Of a stretch of DNA of 64,000 nt, positions 40,289 to 52,530 are shown in pieces (position 1 is the stretch's first letter; each line of letters starts with the position of its first letter). The stretch is taken from contig CM075184.1 in NCBI GenBank assembly GCA_037577475.1, positions 27,501,594 to 27,565,593 of the forward strand, written 5' to 3'. Below the pieces are notes generated by a model, which was given only the letters and a program-made list of their open reading frames with translations, was not told the origin of the DNA and did not search any database. Made by a program: the position numbers and the translations under genes. The DNA is from Chaunax sp. Z400. Its lineage: Eukaryota > Chordata > Actinopteri > Lophiiformes > Chaunacidae.

Positions 40289-43120
40289 GTATCCTTATCC
40301 CTGTGGACACATGCATTGGTTAGGGGTTTGATCCTACACTGCCCTCTATTGCTCAGTTCCACCTTGTCGTCTGACAGCAGTTTTGAACAGATGCATCTCC
40401 CCATAGTTGTCTGTTAGCTCAGGAAAAAGTTCTACGTAAAAACCATTACAGGGGAAAAAATTATCACAATGCTGGTGGAATTCAAAGCTATTCAGTGGTG
40501 GGTGATGGGGAAACTTTGCTCCTGGATAGTCAGATTTACAAAGGGATACCTGAAAGAGATCAGGGTTAGTACCAGAGGGAAGAGATGCAGTATATCGTCC
40601 ATTTGATCCAGCCTCTAGGGATTCATAAAACAGCTGATCAATTTTTATTCCTTTTATTGGTCAGTACCCAAGCTCTGAATACAATAGTTGTAAGATTAGT
40701 TACTGCCTCAGTCTTTAGCCTGGGACAAATAGATTCAGCCATTTCTCTGAAACAGCTTCAGCTTTCAATACAATTGCTATATTTGATTATAGGAAGCAGA
40801 TAACCTGCTCATTTTTTTTCCTGGCAGCTAAACACTCTCCACTGAAATGAAGACAGTAATTCTAACAAAAGAAGTTTTTATGCATCATGAGTACTGATGC
40901 TGAGTAAGTGAATGGTCCCAGGCGTCTTTGTTCAGATATTTTGTTCTGTGGCACATACAACATCTTAAATTGTAGTCATTTTTATTCACCCACTTATTCC
41001 TTAATCATCTCTGTGAGTTACTTTGCATCTTATTAACAAAGACACGGCAGATGGGCTGTATTTGCTAAGGGTATGCTGCAGTAAATCCTTATATGATTCA
41101 AAACAACAAGCCACATGCATTTTTGCTTCTTATGCCAAGCGTTCAAGTCGGGTCACTAAAACTCTAAAACTTTGATGACGTCGAGAGTTAAGAGAGTTGA
41201 CATAAGCCAGTTTTTTTGTTTTTTTTTCTCAGAGGTCAGAGTCCTGAAACTTCTGAGCTCAACTTCCTCCAGAAGGCTCAGATGCTGGAGACGTACGGAG
41301 TGGACCCTCATCCATGCAAGGTTGTCTTTACAACAGAGATTTATTTTGTAATTATGAGCTTGCGCTTTTTATGGCTTTGTCCGTAGTGTGCAGTTTGAGG
41401 CAATCATAAAACTAATTTGTTATACCACTGTCTTATAGAAAATATAGTCTCACTGTAATATAAAATTCTAATTGTACCAATGAGAACAAAAACATGGCTT
41501 TGTGTGTCTGTCAGGATGTATCTGGCAACCCAGCTTTTCTGGCTTTTACTCCTTTTGGATTCACTGTGCTGCAAGGAAACAGGAGGCTTCATTTCCTCAA
41601 ATGGTGAGTAGATGAATGATTAAAAGTGGGCATGATGCTGGATTATAACATGTCATTATCTTCTAGATTTAGATTCTTTTTAACAGAACACAAATGTGTA
41701 AAAACCATACACCCCACCATGTATTAAAGTAGTTCCAAATATCTAATTTTGTAGTAGGAATATAACAAAAGACAGTGTTTGCATACAGTTTAAATTGTGT
41801 AAACATTTAGTACTTTTGGCACCAAATTTAACTGCCAGCAGCTTCTTTGGTGCTTCGGTGTGTTATAGCCTTATGAATAGGCCTAGTGTTGTGACAGTAG
41901 GTCCGATGATTCCCTCAGACTTTTCGCCACCGTTACTAAATAAGCAGCTTTAAAACCATTTTATCCACAATACTTCACATTTTATATTAAAGCCGCCAAG
42001 CATTCGCTTTTATTTTGGTGAGAATCCTTCATTTAAAATGATGTTTTGGGATCATTTATCTGCATATTTAGTGAAATGTGAGACGAAGGAGTCAAGTAAT
42101 CAGTAATCACTGATCTATAAATTAGAGGATATTGGTAATCTTTGCTGAGTCAACCAGCTTCACATTCAGACGTTTTCAGTCTGAGTTCAGAGTTGTTTTC
42201 TAGTAGAAATCTGTGATTTACTTTCTTTTACCTTATTCTTGTAATTGTTATTTACTGGAATCAAAGTTCTAGACTTTCTGACACAGAAATTAAAAACTAT
42301 TGGCTCATTAATTTGCCTCCAGCCACAATTAATATTTTACCGCCTTTATCCATTTCCGTCTCTATCTTCCATCTCTGTTTTTCTGCCTTCATGCCTTCTC
42401 CTTTATTCTTCTTTCTTCTTATTTTGTTTTTTCACTTTGTCCTCTGATTCCACTTGTCATCATTTTCCTCTCTGTCTGACTCTGTGTCTTGTACTCAGGG
42501 AGGAAGTGACCAAACTCAAGTTCGAAGCAAAGACTTTCCATATATATGCAAATCAGACGGAGGTATGTGTATGCATTATCAAAAGTGTATCAAAACACTG
42601 CCTTTTCTAGATGGTGGAGCTCAGGAAGTTAAATGAGTGTGGCCTTGATTTATGCATGGATGAGCTACCAGCAGGGAACCAATGTAAAATATCCTTAGCA
42701 GTGGGGAAAAAAAGGAAAATGATTGAACAAAAATCATATAATGTATGTTTGAATAACTCTCCTGGACATGTCGCAGGATAAGAAGATCATACTGACATAC
42801 TTTGCGCCGACACCTGAGGCCTGTAAGCATCTGTGGAAGTGTGGAGTCGAGAATCAGGCTTTCTACAAGTGAGTCACAACACCTGAAAGACAAAACAGAA
42901 AAGACATCACTACGTTTATGTTTATAAGATTTCTCCTTCCTTTTACTCACAGGTTGGAGAAGTCAAGTCAAGTCAGAACTATGTCCAGTAGTAATCTCTT
43001 CTTCAAGGGAAGCCGCTTTAGATACAGGTGCTTCTAATGCTTTATAGATGAGCCACTATAAATATTAAGTACATATTTATCATTATATATATGTATATAT
43101 ATATATAATATAATATAATA

Positions 43121-43213
<93 letters not shown>

Positions 43214-46200
43214 ATTATTATTATTATTATTACAATGTTACACATCACAAAATTAACAGGTTTTCTTATTCTTTTGTTTTCTCAGTGGAAAGGTTGCAAA
43301 AGAGGTAATGGAACAAAGTGCCAAAATTAAGAGAGACCCCCCTGAGATACACAGGTCAGAATTCTTATCACATTTTTGCCTAAAATGATCTGAAATGTGG
43401 ATTCACAATAATTCATATGGACACACATACATGTCATTTGGCCACATGGGTGTGTGTGAATTTGTCCAGGGCTGGTATGGTGCCAAGTAGGAGCTGTCCA
43501 TCCATCACCCATGGGCCTCGTTTGACCAGCGTGCCCAGGACCCGACGGAGAGCTGTGCACATCTCCATCATGGAGGGTAAAACACACACTCAAAAGAATC
43601 AAGGATTACGGTAATACTGTCCTCAGGCTCTCTGACAACATCTGGGCTGAGCGAGTGAAGAGGAGGCCACCTTCCTCTGTGTGGAGCAGCTGTTCAGTTA
43701 GTTAGCCTGAGCGTCTGTTAGACCAGAACAGATGAACTCCAGTACCCCTTTATTGAGCTATATCTATATATATCTGCCACCACTCAGGTTACGAGTGTGT
43801 TCATTCAAAGTCCTTTTAAACTGAATGTTGTATGACACCATCAAATATCTGAAAGTAAATATTGTACAGTATGTTTTATACAATTGTGCTGTTAGCATTT
43901 GATTTGATCAGGTTTCCATAAGGACAAGTGGGAGAAATGACATTTCACCATTTATCCATTAGCCTACTTGACATTATTAAAAACTTTTAACTATTCAAAT
44001 CCATTGCTTTTAGCTGAAAGTTTAGTTTTTCCTCCTCGTTTGATAACTGGGTTTCATGAATTTCCCCGCTCTAAAGTGTTCAGGTGTTACAGTTGACTTA
44101 ATATATGTGGGGGGTTTTCTAATCAAATTTCTATTTCTATGTTTTTAAGAAATACCCCACAATTCTTTTACATCCAGCCCGTGAACTTGACATGTGTCGG
44201 GAGTCACTTTGTTAGTCTATGCGACTTGATCTGCAGTGTATTATAGGGACTGATCAGTTTTTTATCAGAGGAGGGGTCTGGCTGCTGTGTGCCTTTGATT
44301 ATATTTTTATCAGGACCCTCCTGGTAGCGACAAATATTTTTCCATGTGCCTCCCCGAGGGGGAAAATGCATGACCCCTCACCATAAATAACGATGTTTTT
44401 TTTAAATATTTGCACAAAATGCTTTTGGAGCCAAAGCAACAAGGAAACAGCATGGGACTGAGAAGTGATGGCTGAACATTAAAACATGTACAGCCGACTA
44501 AAAAGTCACATCACTGTGGAATTTAAGTTATCAGAAAAACAAGCTGGAAAAACATAAGAGTCAGCGCGGTCCACAGCCCTCCAAATGTCTTGTGTCTGCC
44601 AAAGGCTGTCAGAGAGACATCGATTTTTTATGAGAAACTGCTGATTTTGTGTTTTCACCCATTTAATTACCGTTAAAATAAACATAAATAAGCTGAGCCA
44701 GCATTAGTGCAGCTTAGCTCATAGCCTGATGTCATGTGTCCAAGTAAAGTCTGTGTTCAGGCATGTGATTGACTGATCGTGAAGTGAAAAATAAATGTTA
44801 TTGTTGTTAACATGGGTTGTTATCCATGTACTGCAATCCCAGGATGTGTATGATGATGCTGATGTCAATGATGTTGACTTTCATGATGTCTGCTTTCACC
44901 CAGTTGGATATGATATGCACTAATGGAAAAAAAGCATCCATCAGCCAGTGACCGGAGGCATTATTTTGAGATGAGAATGTCATCCTGTCACTTCATAAAG
45001 GGCACTTACTGTCCCCTCTTTCCTCTAACAGGCTATTAACCTTATGTCAATGCAGCCACTGTGAGCATGTTTGCTCTCAGGTGGCAACCGTGGACAAAAC
45101 AAACTTTTAGCATTCTCTGTTTGTCACGTTATTCCCTGAACGTCTCATCGACATGGGCAGCAGGCCCTGATATTGCACCCCTCTGTTGCAACACTGAAAC
45201 AAACACTCTGCGTCTCGTCCTCTTGCTCTATCAGTGGTGGTATTTCCACTGGTAATAATATCGCAGTCTGAAAATAACTCCTGCCGTCAGGGGCCATGCC
45301 TTGTGTGTCACAGCTGACAGCAGGGAGGGATGAGGTGAACTGTGGCACAAGGGGAGCACATTCCTGGGCCTTGTCTCTCACTCTCTGTCTTTCCATTTAT
45401 GTATCTCTGTCAGAATGTGGGTCGTGCCGTTGTTGAGTGAGAGCTGGTCAGACAGACAGCAGGAAGATAGAGAGAGGAGAGGCAAGTAAGAGAGACAAAG
45501 AGAGCAGCAATAGTCTTGGAACACAATTGGGGTTAGACAGGCGTTAATGCTCTCTGTGAACCATGGTGAAGTGTCTGATCCGGATCAAGACCAAAGTGAA
45601 CGTTCACTTGCGCATGATTAACCACTGCTATCGAGATGTTAGGGTACGCGTGCTGTCTTTGGGACCCAGGCTCTTGGGCAAGGCTCTGGGAGTCCTACCT
45701 CTCTTCCCCGCTCTCCCTGAGGGTTCCTCCACCTCAGGCTTGGATCCTGGTTCTGGACAGAGCTCCAGGACCCCATCCAGGCTAGCTGTCCCCTCCAAGC
45801 TCTGTGGCTGCAGCCCACCAGCCAACAGTGAAGGTAAAAACCGGGGCTGGTTTTGTCATGCTGAAGTTATGGAGTGTAGTTGTTGCTGCTTTTGGAAATA
45901 GCATCTCGAGAAGCGTTCAGGTTGGACGACTTTCTCTTGATGAATGGTCTTTGCACTATTAATCAAATATGTCTGAGTGGGGCTGTGTGTTTCTCTGATG
46001 CCAAAAGCCACATGAATATTGCATGGGATTATCTACTAATATGTAGTTTAAGACTAACACAGGGGCTATCAAACTTTTTTGTATCATTATCTCACTACCA
46101 GAAAACATAAGGACACAGAAGAGCTGAGTAACAGTTCTTCAGTTATTTAGCAGTGTTCAGCAGAGGATCATGTACTTGAATATTCTAGCAGTCCAGAACG

Positions 46201-47922
46201 CCGGGCTCAAAATCAATCAAGCTGAACATAATTGCCCCTTAAATCTCCTCTTTTAAGTGCTTAAAAGGACAGGTAAGACATTGTTCAGGTGTTGTGTGTG
46301 CCTGTAAGACACACTTACTTTTACACACTAGGTGCTTTATCTATACGTTTTAATATATGCAAAGATTCTAACAATTCGAGCGCCGGATCTTACGTTTAAA
46401 GTTTTCTGGTCGGGTTTGGCCCGCCAACCGAGGAGTTGCTGCTAGCTCACCTGGCGGTTTTTAGCATGGGAGCTAGCTTGCAAACGGAATAGGAGGAAAT
46501 GGAGAACATCTAAGTCGCTTACAGGAGGCTGATCCATCACAGCAGGACTAGTCAAGGATGAATCTGCACACCGTCACCACAGCAACTTCTGGTGAACTGG
46601 ACTCGACTGTCCCATGTCAGGATGTTGCCACTGCTCAAGCTGTGGGTCAGTGGACCAAGCTGGGACCATGGACGGCTGCCTGTAATGTTAGACATGGTGC
46701 GAAGCTTCTCTGTCATCCCCATCCACCTCAGGCCATCCAACTGACCAACATATTTTCCAACTTCCCCCCACTTGTTGGTTGCCTCCCCCATCATCGCCAG
46801 AGTCTGAGGGCCCCCAGTTGTCGCCTCCACTCTCCACGACTGTATCCAAGCCACTTGTCATCACTCTAAATGGCACATCCCACCTTTAAGACATGGCTGA
46901 TGGAGTTCACCCCAAGCCCCGTAACCAGGTATCCGGTTCAGATATCTGAACTGGAGACTCCCAATGGCATGCCTCCTCTTCACTATATGGCTGCAATCAG
47001 TCTACCACTTGTTCTGTAATCCTCTCTGCAGTCCCCTTCTGCAGAGATGACATTCACCGCAATCGAAAGGGCACCCCACCCCAAGTTGCAAACATTTTTC
47101 ATACCATCTCCACCTCCAAATGAACATGACTATGCACTCCTGCAACACACCTTGAGACAGCACTGGTCACCTTCCTTAAAGATCAATTGCTTAAATTGTA
47201 TCCAATGCTGTTTTTACTTATGATGTGATGAGTTGTTCTTTGTGGCGATGTGTGATTTTTAATATCCATGTTGATGGCTCCACTCAGTTATTATCTCCTC
47301 ATGAGCAGCTTTCCTCTGCTGTGTGTCATCAGGTCTAGAGTCCCTTCGAGACAGTGCCCACTCCACGCCTGTGCGCTCCGTCTCCCACGGCGAGTCCTTC
47401 ATGTCCTCCCGGGGCCAGATGGTGGACGGCGGCGAGGCGAGCACTTCAGCAGTCATCTCTGACGAGGCCTACAGCCCATCAGACAGCGTGCTGCCTACGC
47501 CCGTGGCCGAGCATGGGATGGCGATGCCTTTGGCTCGTCACCTCAATGGTGCTTCCTGCAGCTTAGATGACGAGAAGGAGTCAGATGCGGCCGCTTCGAA
47601 GGAGGGACAGGCAGCAGATTTCTCTTCCGCCAGGAGAGCACTGCGTATGGTCCGGAGCAGGCCATCACCACCGAGTGACATAGAGGAGCTGAACAAGTTC
47701 ATCCTGAGCGTGTTACGTATGTTCCTGGTTACCATCGGACTGCTCTTCGCTCTGCTGCTTCTCCTCATCATGCTGACAGAGTCGGACCTGGACATTGCCT
47801 TCCTGAGAGACATCCGCAAAACTCCTGAATTCCAGCAGTTCCACTTTGAATACTTTTGCCCTCTGCGGCGCTGGTTCGCCTGTAAGTTACGATGGATGGG
47901 AGGTTTCCTCATCAGCAAATGA
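32849..47922 (+). CDS. frmd5: FERM domain-containing protein 5, 3' thirteen coding exons (5' partial)
   Basis: Exons: 32849-32953, 33840-33882, 34018-34096, 37159-37256, 38959-39082, 41233-41320, 41515-41603, 42499-42562, 42777-42868, 42953-43027, 43286-43354, 43470-43576, 47333-47922. All have GT-AG introns, the phases chain without a break, and together they encode 540 residues to the TGA at 47920. The first in-window residues RDAKGQYLFDL continue the FERM F1 lobe. PPFTMC, FPKHSEKLERR and TPEACKHLWKCGVENQAFYK follow in the F2/F3 lobes, then a FERM-adjacent segment (SSNLFFKGSRFRYSG, about residues 275-290). The last exon holds a Ser-rich linker, one hydrophobic span (about residues 467-492) and a conserved Cys/Arg-rich tail (FCPLRRWFACK). 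Length and order match vertebrate FRMD5 (about 570 residues) minus its first exon. The family links membrane to actin and has been connected to p120-catenin, integrin beta5 and ROCK1. FRMD3 is the nearest paralogue, but the tail favours FRMD5. Teleosts may keep two copies; which one this is cannot be decided here. Confidence 0.95.
33094..33370. mobile_element. Small MITE-like repeat in frmd5 intron
   Basis: The left end is CAACCACAATTCCAAATAAG with AAAATGTCAATGAAAACAG. The right end is CAACCTTTTTAGAATCGGGG followed by TTGTA, an imperfect inverted repeat of the left. Between them lie AAGACAAGATATTTAATGTC and an AAAAAGTTGGGACAG block. I recognise this as a common teleost non-autonomous repeat. 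The body is internally shortened and has no transposase. Confidence 0.6.
34316..34440. repeat. Teleost interspersed repeat, conserved tail, copy 2
   Basis: Shares AAATGCAAACTCCACACAGA and the block GAACCCAGGACCTTCTTTTT with the family at 6452-6600. It lies in an frmd5 intron. Confidence 0.6.
35802..35821. repeat. Poly(A) tract
   Basis: Twenty consecutive A bases in an frmd5 intron. No obvious retroposon body precedes it. Confidence 0.8.
36493..37020 (+). mobile_element. Degenerate Tc1-like repeat, copy 2
   Basis: It starts TATATACTGAGCAAC, carries GTGACCACCTCCAGCATTTA, and ends near ATGGCCTTTTATTG. It shares long blocks with the inverted copy at 28587-29165. No intact transposase is present. 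Sits in the frmd5 intron before exon 37159. Confidence 0.5.
38223..38262 (+). other. Possible 40-nt poison exon in frmd5 intron
   Basis: A pyrimidine-leaning acceptor ending CAACAG at 38222 and a strong donor CTG|GTAAGT at 38263 bracket 40 nt inside the intron between exons 37159-37256 and 38959-39082. Inclusion after the phase-1 upstream exon would read A-V-T-A then TGA, so it would end translation early and give a decay target. Only the splice signals support it. Confidence 0.25.
40226..40286. repeat. (CA)n microsatellite
   Basis: About 60 bases of uninterrupted CA in an frmd5 intron. Open frames through it are artefacts. Confidence 0.97.
43084..43232. repeat. Long (TA)n followed by (ATT)n
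   Basis: An interrupted TA tract leads into about 80 bases of pure TA and then an ATT run. It occupies more than half of the 258-base frmd5 intron between 43027 and 43286 and ends about 53 bases before the acceptor. Confidence 0.95.
45563..45833 (+). CDS. frmd5: Candidate alternative first coding exon of frmd5 (FERM-less isoform)
   Basis: The frame starts with an ideal Kozak context (A at -3, G at +4) and stays open for 90 codons plus one base to a donor (AAG|GTAAAA) at 45834. It ends in phase 1, exactly as the preceding canonical exon does, so it joins the last frmd5 exon at 47333 in frame (..NSEG then LESLRDS..). The product would be 286 residues: a basic, Cys/His-containing start (MVKCLIRIKTKVNVHLR), a Pro/Ser/Gly-rich linker, then the normal FRMD5 tail with its membrane span and no FERM domain. 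The exon is clearly more GC-rich than the surrounding intron, and the 300 bases upstream could be a promoter and 5' leader. The open frame, Kozak start, phase match and donor are seen. Expression is inferred. A chance ORF with a lucky donor remains possible. Confidence 0.6.
46380..47170 (+). mobile_element. Possible degenerate retroelement ORF1 fragment
   Basis: The stretch is more GC-rich than the intron around it. It holds a 103-codon open frame whose text (VGQWTKLGPW, QLTNIFSNFPPL, then Pro/Ser-rich) resembles the linker of LINE ORF1-type proteins in fish. There is no reverse transcriptase, and downstream frames are broken. Alternatively it could be chance or an unrelated relic. Confidence 0.3.
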
Positions 47923-48760
47923 GGCTAAGTGAAAGATGACTGACTGACACAATATGGCGTCCACTGATGGAGAAGAAGAGACAGGAAAGAGGATGGGAAG
48001 AGAGAAAAAGAGAGGGATGATAGCCCTATTCCCAAAATCAACTCATCTTCTACCAGGAAGCCACAGACTGTCCCCTGAGGAGCCTTGCTTGTTAAGTTGT
48101 TTAAGTTTGACCACCACTGCAAGGAAAGGAAATGTTTTAGTTTGGAAATTCAGGTCATTTCAAGGTATTTTATTCTTGCACAAAGTCGCAGGAACTGGGT
48201 TTCATTTCAACCATAGATAATAGTTGCCTTTATTTTTATAGTTATTAATATGTTGGCACATTATTGTAACACAGAATGACCTGAGTAAACCTTGGACAGA
48301 AGATGAAAATGGTGGGATGGGGCGTGGTAGTTGATCAAATTTTCATATTTCAAAGCCAAGAGCTTTCATTAAAATGAAATGTTATTATTGTCACGACTAT
48401 TGAAAAACAAGTAATAAATAAATTCCAAACCAAGCAGCACTTACTGAATGTAGATAAGTTCTGAGTCAAATCATATTTGCAAATACTCTAGTTTTATAAT
48501 ATTTTTAGGCATACGGAATTTATCATATAGAGAGAAGCGTTTAAACAGTCACAGGAAAGAATAGGAAAATAAATTTAACACACTTCTGACAATTGTCTAA
48601 CTTCCCTGTTTTGCGATACAGGTATTGATATACCGAATTTAAACAAATGCTGAGAACTGGTTACGTTACAGTTATGTTGGTGTTTCCCTGTTCGAAGGCC
48701 TGATAACTGTGTCCACGTTACCATTGCCGTCCACCCACGAGATTACCAATAAAGTTTTAT
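47923..48760 (+). other. frmd5: frmd5 3' UTR, proximal part, with polyadenylation signal
   Basis: The sequence following the TGA of frmd5 is non-coding. The first convincing AATAAA is at 48748-48753, followed by T-rich sequence (TTTTATTGTT). Further AATAAA copies near 50058 and 51037 could give longer 3' UTRs. The end actually used cannot be told from sequence. Confidence 0.45.
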
Positions 48761-50284
48761 TGTTCAGTGACTAAAAATTACAGATAAGTTGTAAGGATAT
48801 ACGTAAGAAATGGAGTTGGTAGGTTTACTGATTATTTAACATAGCAACCAAATAATGCTAATAGCAACAATCAAACTTGTGTGTGTGTGAGGAGCAGTTG
48901 TCTCTTAGCTGTAGTTTACTTTTACAGTAGTTGTAAAGGTGATGGGACTTTGTGAGCTAGACCTGTAGTGAAGTGTTTGGTTTGCTCTTTGACTCCCACA
49001 CTCTGTAGAGGAAGACGTTAATCTTGATGTGCAATACTGTTGACATAAAAAAACAAGATTCTGTCCACCTTCGTAGACGCCAAACATTAGCGCTATATTC
49101 CCACAGTATACGGTCAAGAGAGCTTGTTTAGTTCCAGAGCCATGTTGACTTTGTTTAAGCCTATTGTGTTCAAATGTATGCATCTATCTGTAAAGGCTAT
49201 AGTATGTAATTCATATTTCCATTTTTCTACAATCTCATAAACATGGACCTGTCCTCACAGTGACTTTTAACGGACTTGAATTTTTATTTCCCACAGTGGA
49301 ATTTCACTTTTCTGCCTCTCGCTTACAAGACCGTCGAACTCGCTGCAATCTTCATCATCACACCTACCAAAGAAACTTCTGTTGTCTGATATTTCTGTCA
49401 GTTTGCCTCAGCAGACGGGAACTCTTTCAGTCTGCTGTTCCTTCACAGCCTTGTTATACATATATGTTATTTCACAGTTTAGCCTGCAGTGGGTCTTTAC
49501 AGTGCAATCACCGGCATCATTTAAAACCATAACGTCAGTCTGTGACAGTCATGGTCCTCTTAAACTGACAGGTAGTTGATTAGGAAGTGTGTACGCTGTG
49601 TGTCGGTGGTAATTATAGGCTGATTATATCATTTACGCAACAAGAGGAATGGGCTGGGTAAGTGATTGGCTGAGGGGTTTAGGATATAGGCAGTTTGGTT
49701 AATTGAGATTCATCTTTCCAAAATAAAAAAAAAGGTTGAAAGTTAACACAAAACCAGTGCTTTTAGAATCCCATTAGTATTTAAAACATAGGCTTTAAAT
49801 GTTGATTTTATTTTTGTACAGTATTAATATTTTCAAATTAAGAAACCCTCATATTTTGTGGCTGGGCTTTAGGATTAATAAATTAAATAAATTGATGTAT
49901 CGGCTTTAAAGCAGATGGTTTTTGATTGGAGGTGATTATGTATGGAAATAAAATGTCCTGTCAAGGCAGAAAAATTACATTTTACTTCCAATAATTTGTG
50001 CTTTAAAGTCTCATTTTATGTTAATGTGTTTTGAAAATCTTAATATAATTTGTGCAATAAATACTACAAATACTGTAATTAATATTAATAACCATGAACT
50101 AGTGTTTGTCTGTCTGCAAGACACACAATGTATTTTGAATCCACTCAGAAGCAAATACCTTTTCCAAAAGTCAGGTTGTCGTCTAAAACATAAATAAATC
50201 AGAATTCAAACAAGTGTTTACTGACAGAGGTTCTACAAAGTGTTGCTGAGCCTGTGTAGTAATATCCTTAACAGAAACATGTTC

Positions 50285-50531
50285 ACCTCATCCCATCCTT
50301 GCTTGTAAATGACTGAGATTTTCGAGGATTCATACCTTATCGTGATACCATTGCACTACCAGTTAACCTGAAACAGGTGATCAAATCAAAATCAATGAGG
50401 TTTGCTGAGGTATGACATAAAATATTTTGTATGTGCTGTTTTCAGTTGAGTATATGTCAAAAAGGATAACCAGATAATCGTATTGTTTCATGTTCTATTC
50501 AGCGTCCCAACTTGTTCAGAATCAGGGTTTA
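50285..50531. mobile_element. End fragment of the 33094-type repeat
   Basis: Reads CATCCTTGCTTGTAAATGAC at the left and GCGTCCCAACTTGTTCAGAA then CAGGGTTTATA at the right. This matches the outer part of the same common teleost element as 33094-33370, in diverged form. Confidence 0.45.
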
Positions 50532-52221
50532 TAAAACAGCCTGTAGATGCAAAAAGGTGCCCTCTGCTACTGATTATCAAGGATATCTCTTGTCAAATGT
50601 AAATCCTGTCTGATTCTTGTCTAATCCTTGACTCCATTTACAGAAAAAGTAAGTTGTCTTTGTGAAAGTACATGTAAATGAACTGAACACGTGAAGGTGG
50701 ATCAATTTTTACTTGACTGAGCAAGTTTTACCATGAATGAAGAGGAGCAGTTTGCATTTCTTGCCAGTTTTAACAGCAGACGTAGCAAAGTAGCATTTTT
50801 AATATCTTAATATTTCTTTTTGCTCTGCAGTTTAATATATTGGATTTTTGACAGCTCTTGTGCTCATTTTGCTGAATAATTTGAACATGAATAAGGCCTT
50901 AGATGGGGTCTTAATCCAAGTCCCGTTCCTGCACCATGGAAATGTCTCTGTAAGCATGTGTTCTGCATATATTGCCTCCAAACAAGACTGCTTCTTTCCA
51001 CTCGCTCACTGAAGACTGGTGTAAACTGTTTATGAATAAATATATCTATTCTTAAAATCTGGCAGCTAGTCTGACTACAAAGTCAATCTTGAATTCACGG
51101 AAGAAACGACCAAGTTCAGCAGCTTCTCAAGTTTCTCACAGTATCTGTTTGAAAACAATGGACTAGATAAAACAAGCACTCTCTTGTGTTGTAATACTGC
51201 CATCTTAAGGTGACAATAATAAGTGTTCACACTCGAAAAATATTTGATTAAAAAAATTGTTCCTCTATTTGCTTCAGGTGCCACAAATAAAACATAAGTT
51301 TGAATTCAATGAGTCACAAAAACAGTATAGAGGTTTTGTACATGTGTGAGAAGTTTTTCCTGTATTTTCACGCTTCATTTTGCATCACACCGGATGCATT
51401 TGGCATCTTAATGATTTACAGAAAAGAACAGATTTCTGATAGTTATTCATTATATATATTCATTTTTATTATGTTCTAATATTAACATGGACTAATGTTG
51501 CTTTATACTTAATTTAAGTAACCAATCATGTACAGGAGACAAGGTTATGGATAAGATCCAATCAGAGAGGAAGTCAAACTACTTTGCAAGTCCATGAATA
51601 TCTATCAGAGTAGAGTAAAATGCTGTGTTAGGTGAATGCCAAGCACCGCACACAAGGAGAAAAGCACTAACTCATCTATGAAAGTTGGCAGTGGCAGCAT
51701 TATGCTGTGGGAAAGCTTCTCTGCAGCGAAGTCTGACAGCGAGCAAAGGGAGAGGGTAAAATGAATGCACCGTGAGATTAATCCCTGAGCTGAAACTGCT
51801 AGGCTGCTAAAGAAAACTGTGATTTATCATTTAACAGTAAGAGAAAAACAAAAAAAATGAAGCCAAATTTCCACAGGAGAGGCTCCAGAACAGCAAAATG
51901 TCATCCTCAAATCCAGACCTCTATTTAGTGTAAGGTCTGTGGCAAAACACTGCTGCTCAGTCCCGAAGCAGCTTAACAGAGTGAATTAATGAATGTAAAC
52001 GTCATAGTTCATTATGGTGTGTTACTTTAATGCGAGAATTATTCCAATATTGTATTAAAGCTCTTGGGCTCTAGAGGGGAGACTGGGCAGAAGACAACAG
52101 TCACAATTCATTTTCAGCAGCAGCAGATCCATCTTGTAGGGATGCATTGATTCAGTTTTCAGCTCTGATTTGTTTAATGGATCACTATGAGGAAGAGACT
52201 AGGATCATTTGTACTGACTTA

Positions 52222-52227
52222 TTTATT
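52222..52227 (-). terminator. wdr76: Candidate wdr76 polyadenylation signal
   Basis: AATAAA on the - strand lies about 300 bases beyond the wdr76 stop codon, a reasonable 3' UTR length. It is the first such hexamer I noticed downstream of the stop. Confidence 0.4.
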
Positions 52228-52530
52228 ATTTAAAAAAAATAATCATGCACCAGCAACTTGGTAATGTTATAATGAAATCGTATGAACAAGTAACAAAAAA
52301 CTCAACTCAAACTCTTTGTACGCACTTAGTGAAAACAGACACGTAGACGTGAACATGAAACATGACTCGATTGGTCACAGATACTGTACATGGCGCAGCT
52401 GTTTGAGTCAGGATCTGATCTAATTGCAAGTGTAGAACCTTAACTGTGCCAAAACTATTTCATTACTTGGTCCTCAAATCCTGCTGAAAGCAACGAGGGG
52501 GTCTCGGTCATACACATTTTGGTCTTCATC

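Larger units (their letters stand above)
43577..47332 (+). other. frmd5: Last frmd5 intron
   Basis: This 3.76-kb intron separates the penultimate and last frmd5 exons. It contains the candidate alternative first exon (45563-45833), about 300 bases of possible promoter and leader before it, and a more GC-rich retroelement-like stretch at 46380-47170. Other parts are plain AT-rich intron. Confidence 0.75.
48761..52530. other. frmd5-wdr76 convergent intergenic region
   Basis: No gene is seen between the frmd5 and wdr76 3' ends. The region is AT-rich, with short chance ORFs only. It contains one repeat fragment (about 50285-50531), the distal candidate poly(A) signals of frmd5, and the wdr76 3' UTR at its right end. 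Confidence 0.6.

Noticed and set aside
40190..40417. Thr-His and Cys-Val repeat open frames
   Set aside because: They are translations of the (CA)n microsatellite.
43042..43330. Tyr/Ile repeat open frames on both strands
   Set aside because: They are translations of the (TA)n and (ATT)n tract in an frmd5 intron.
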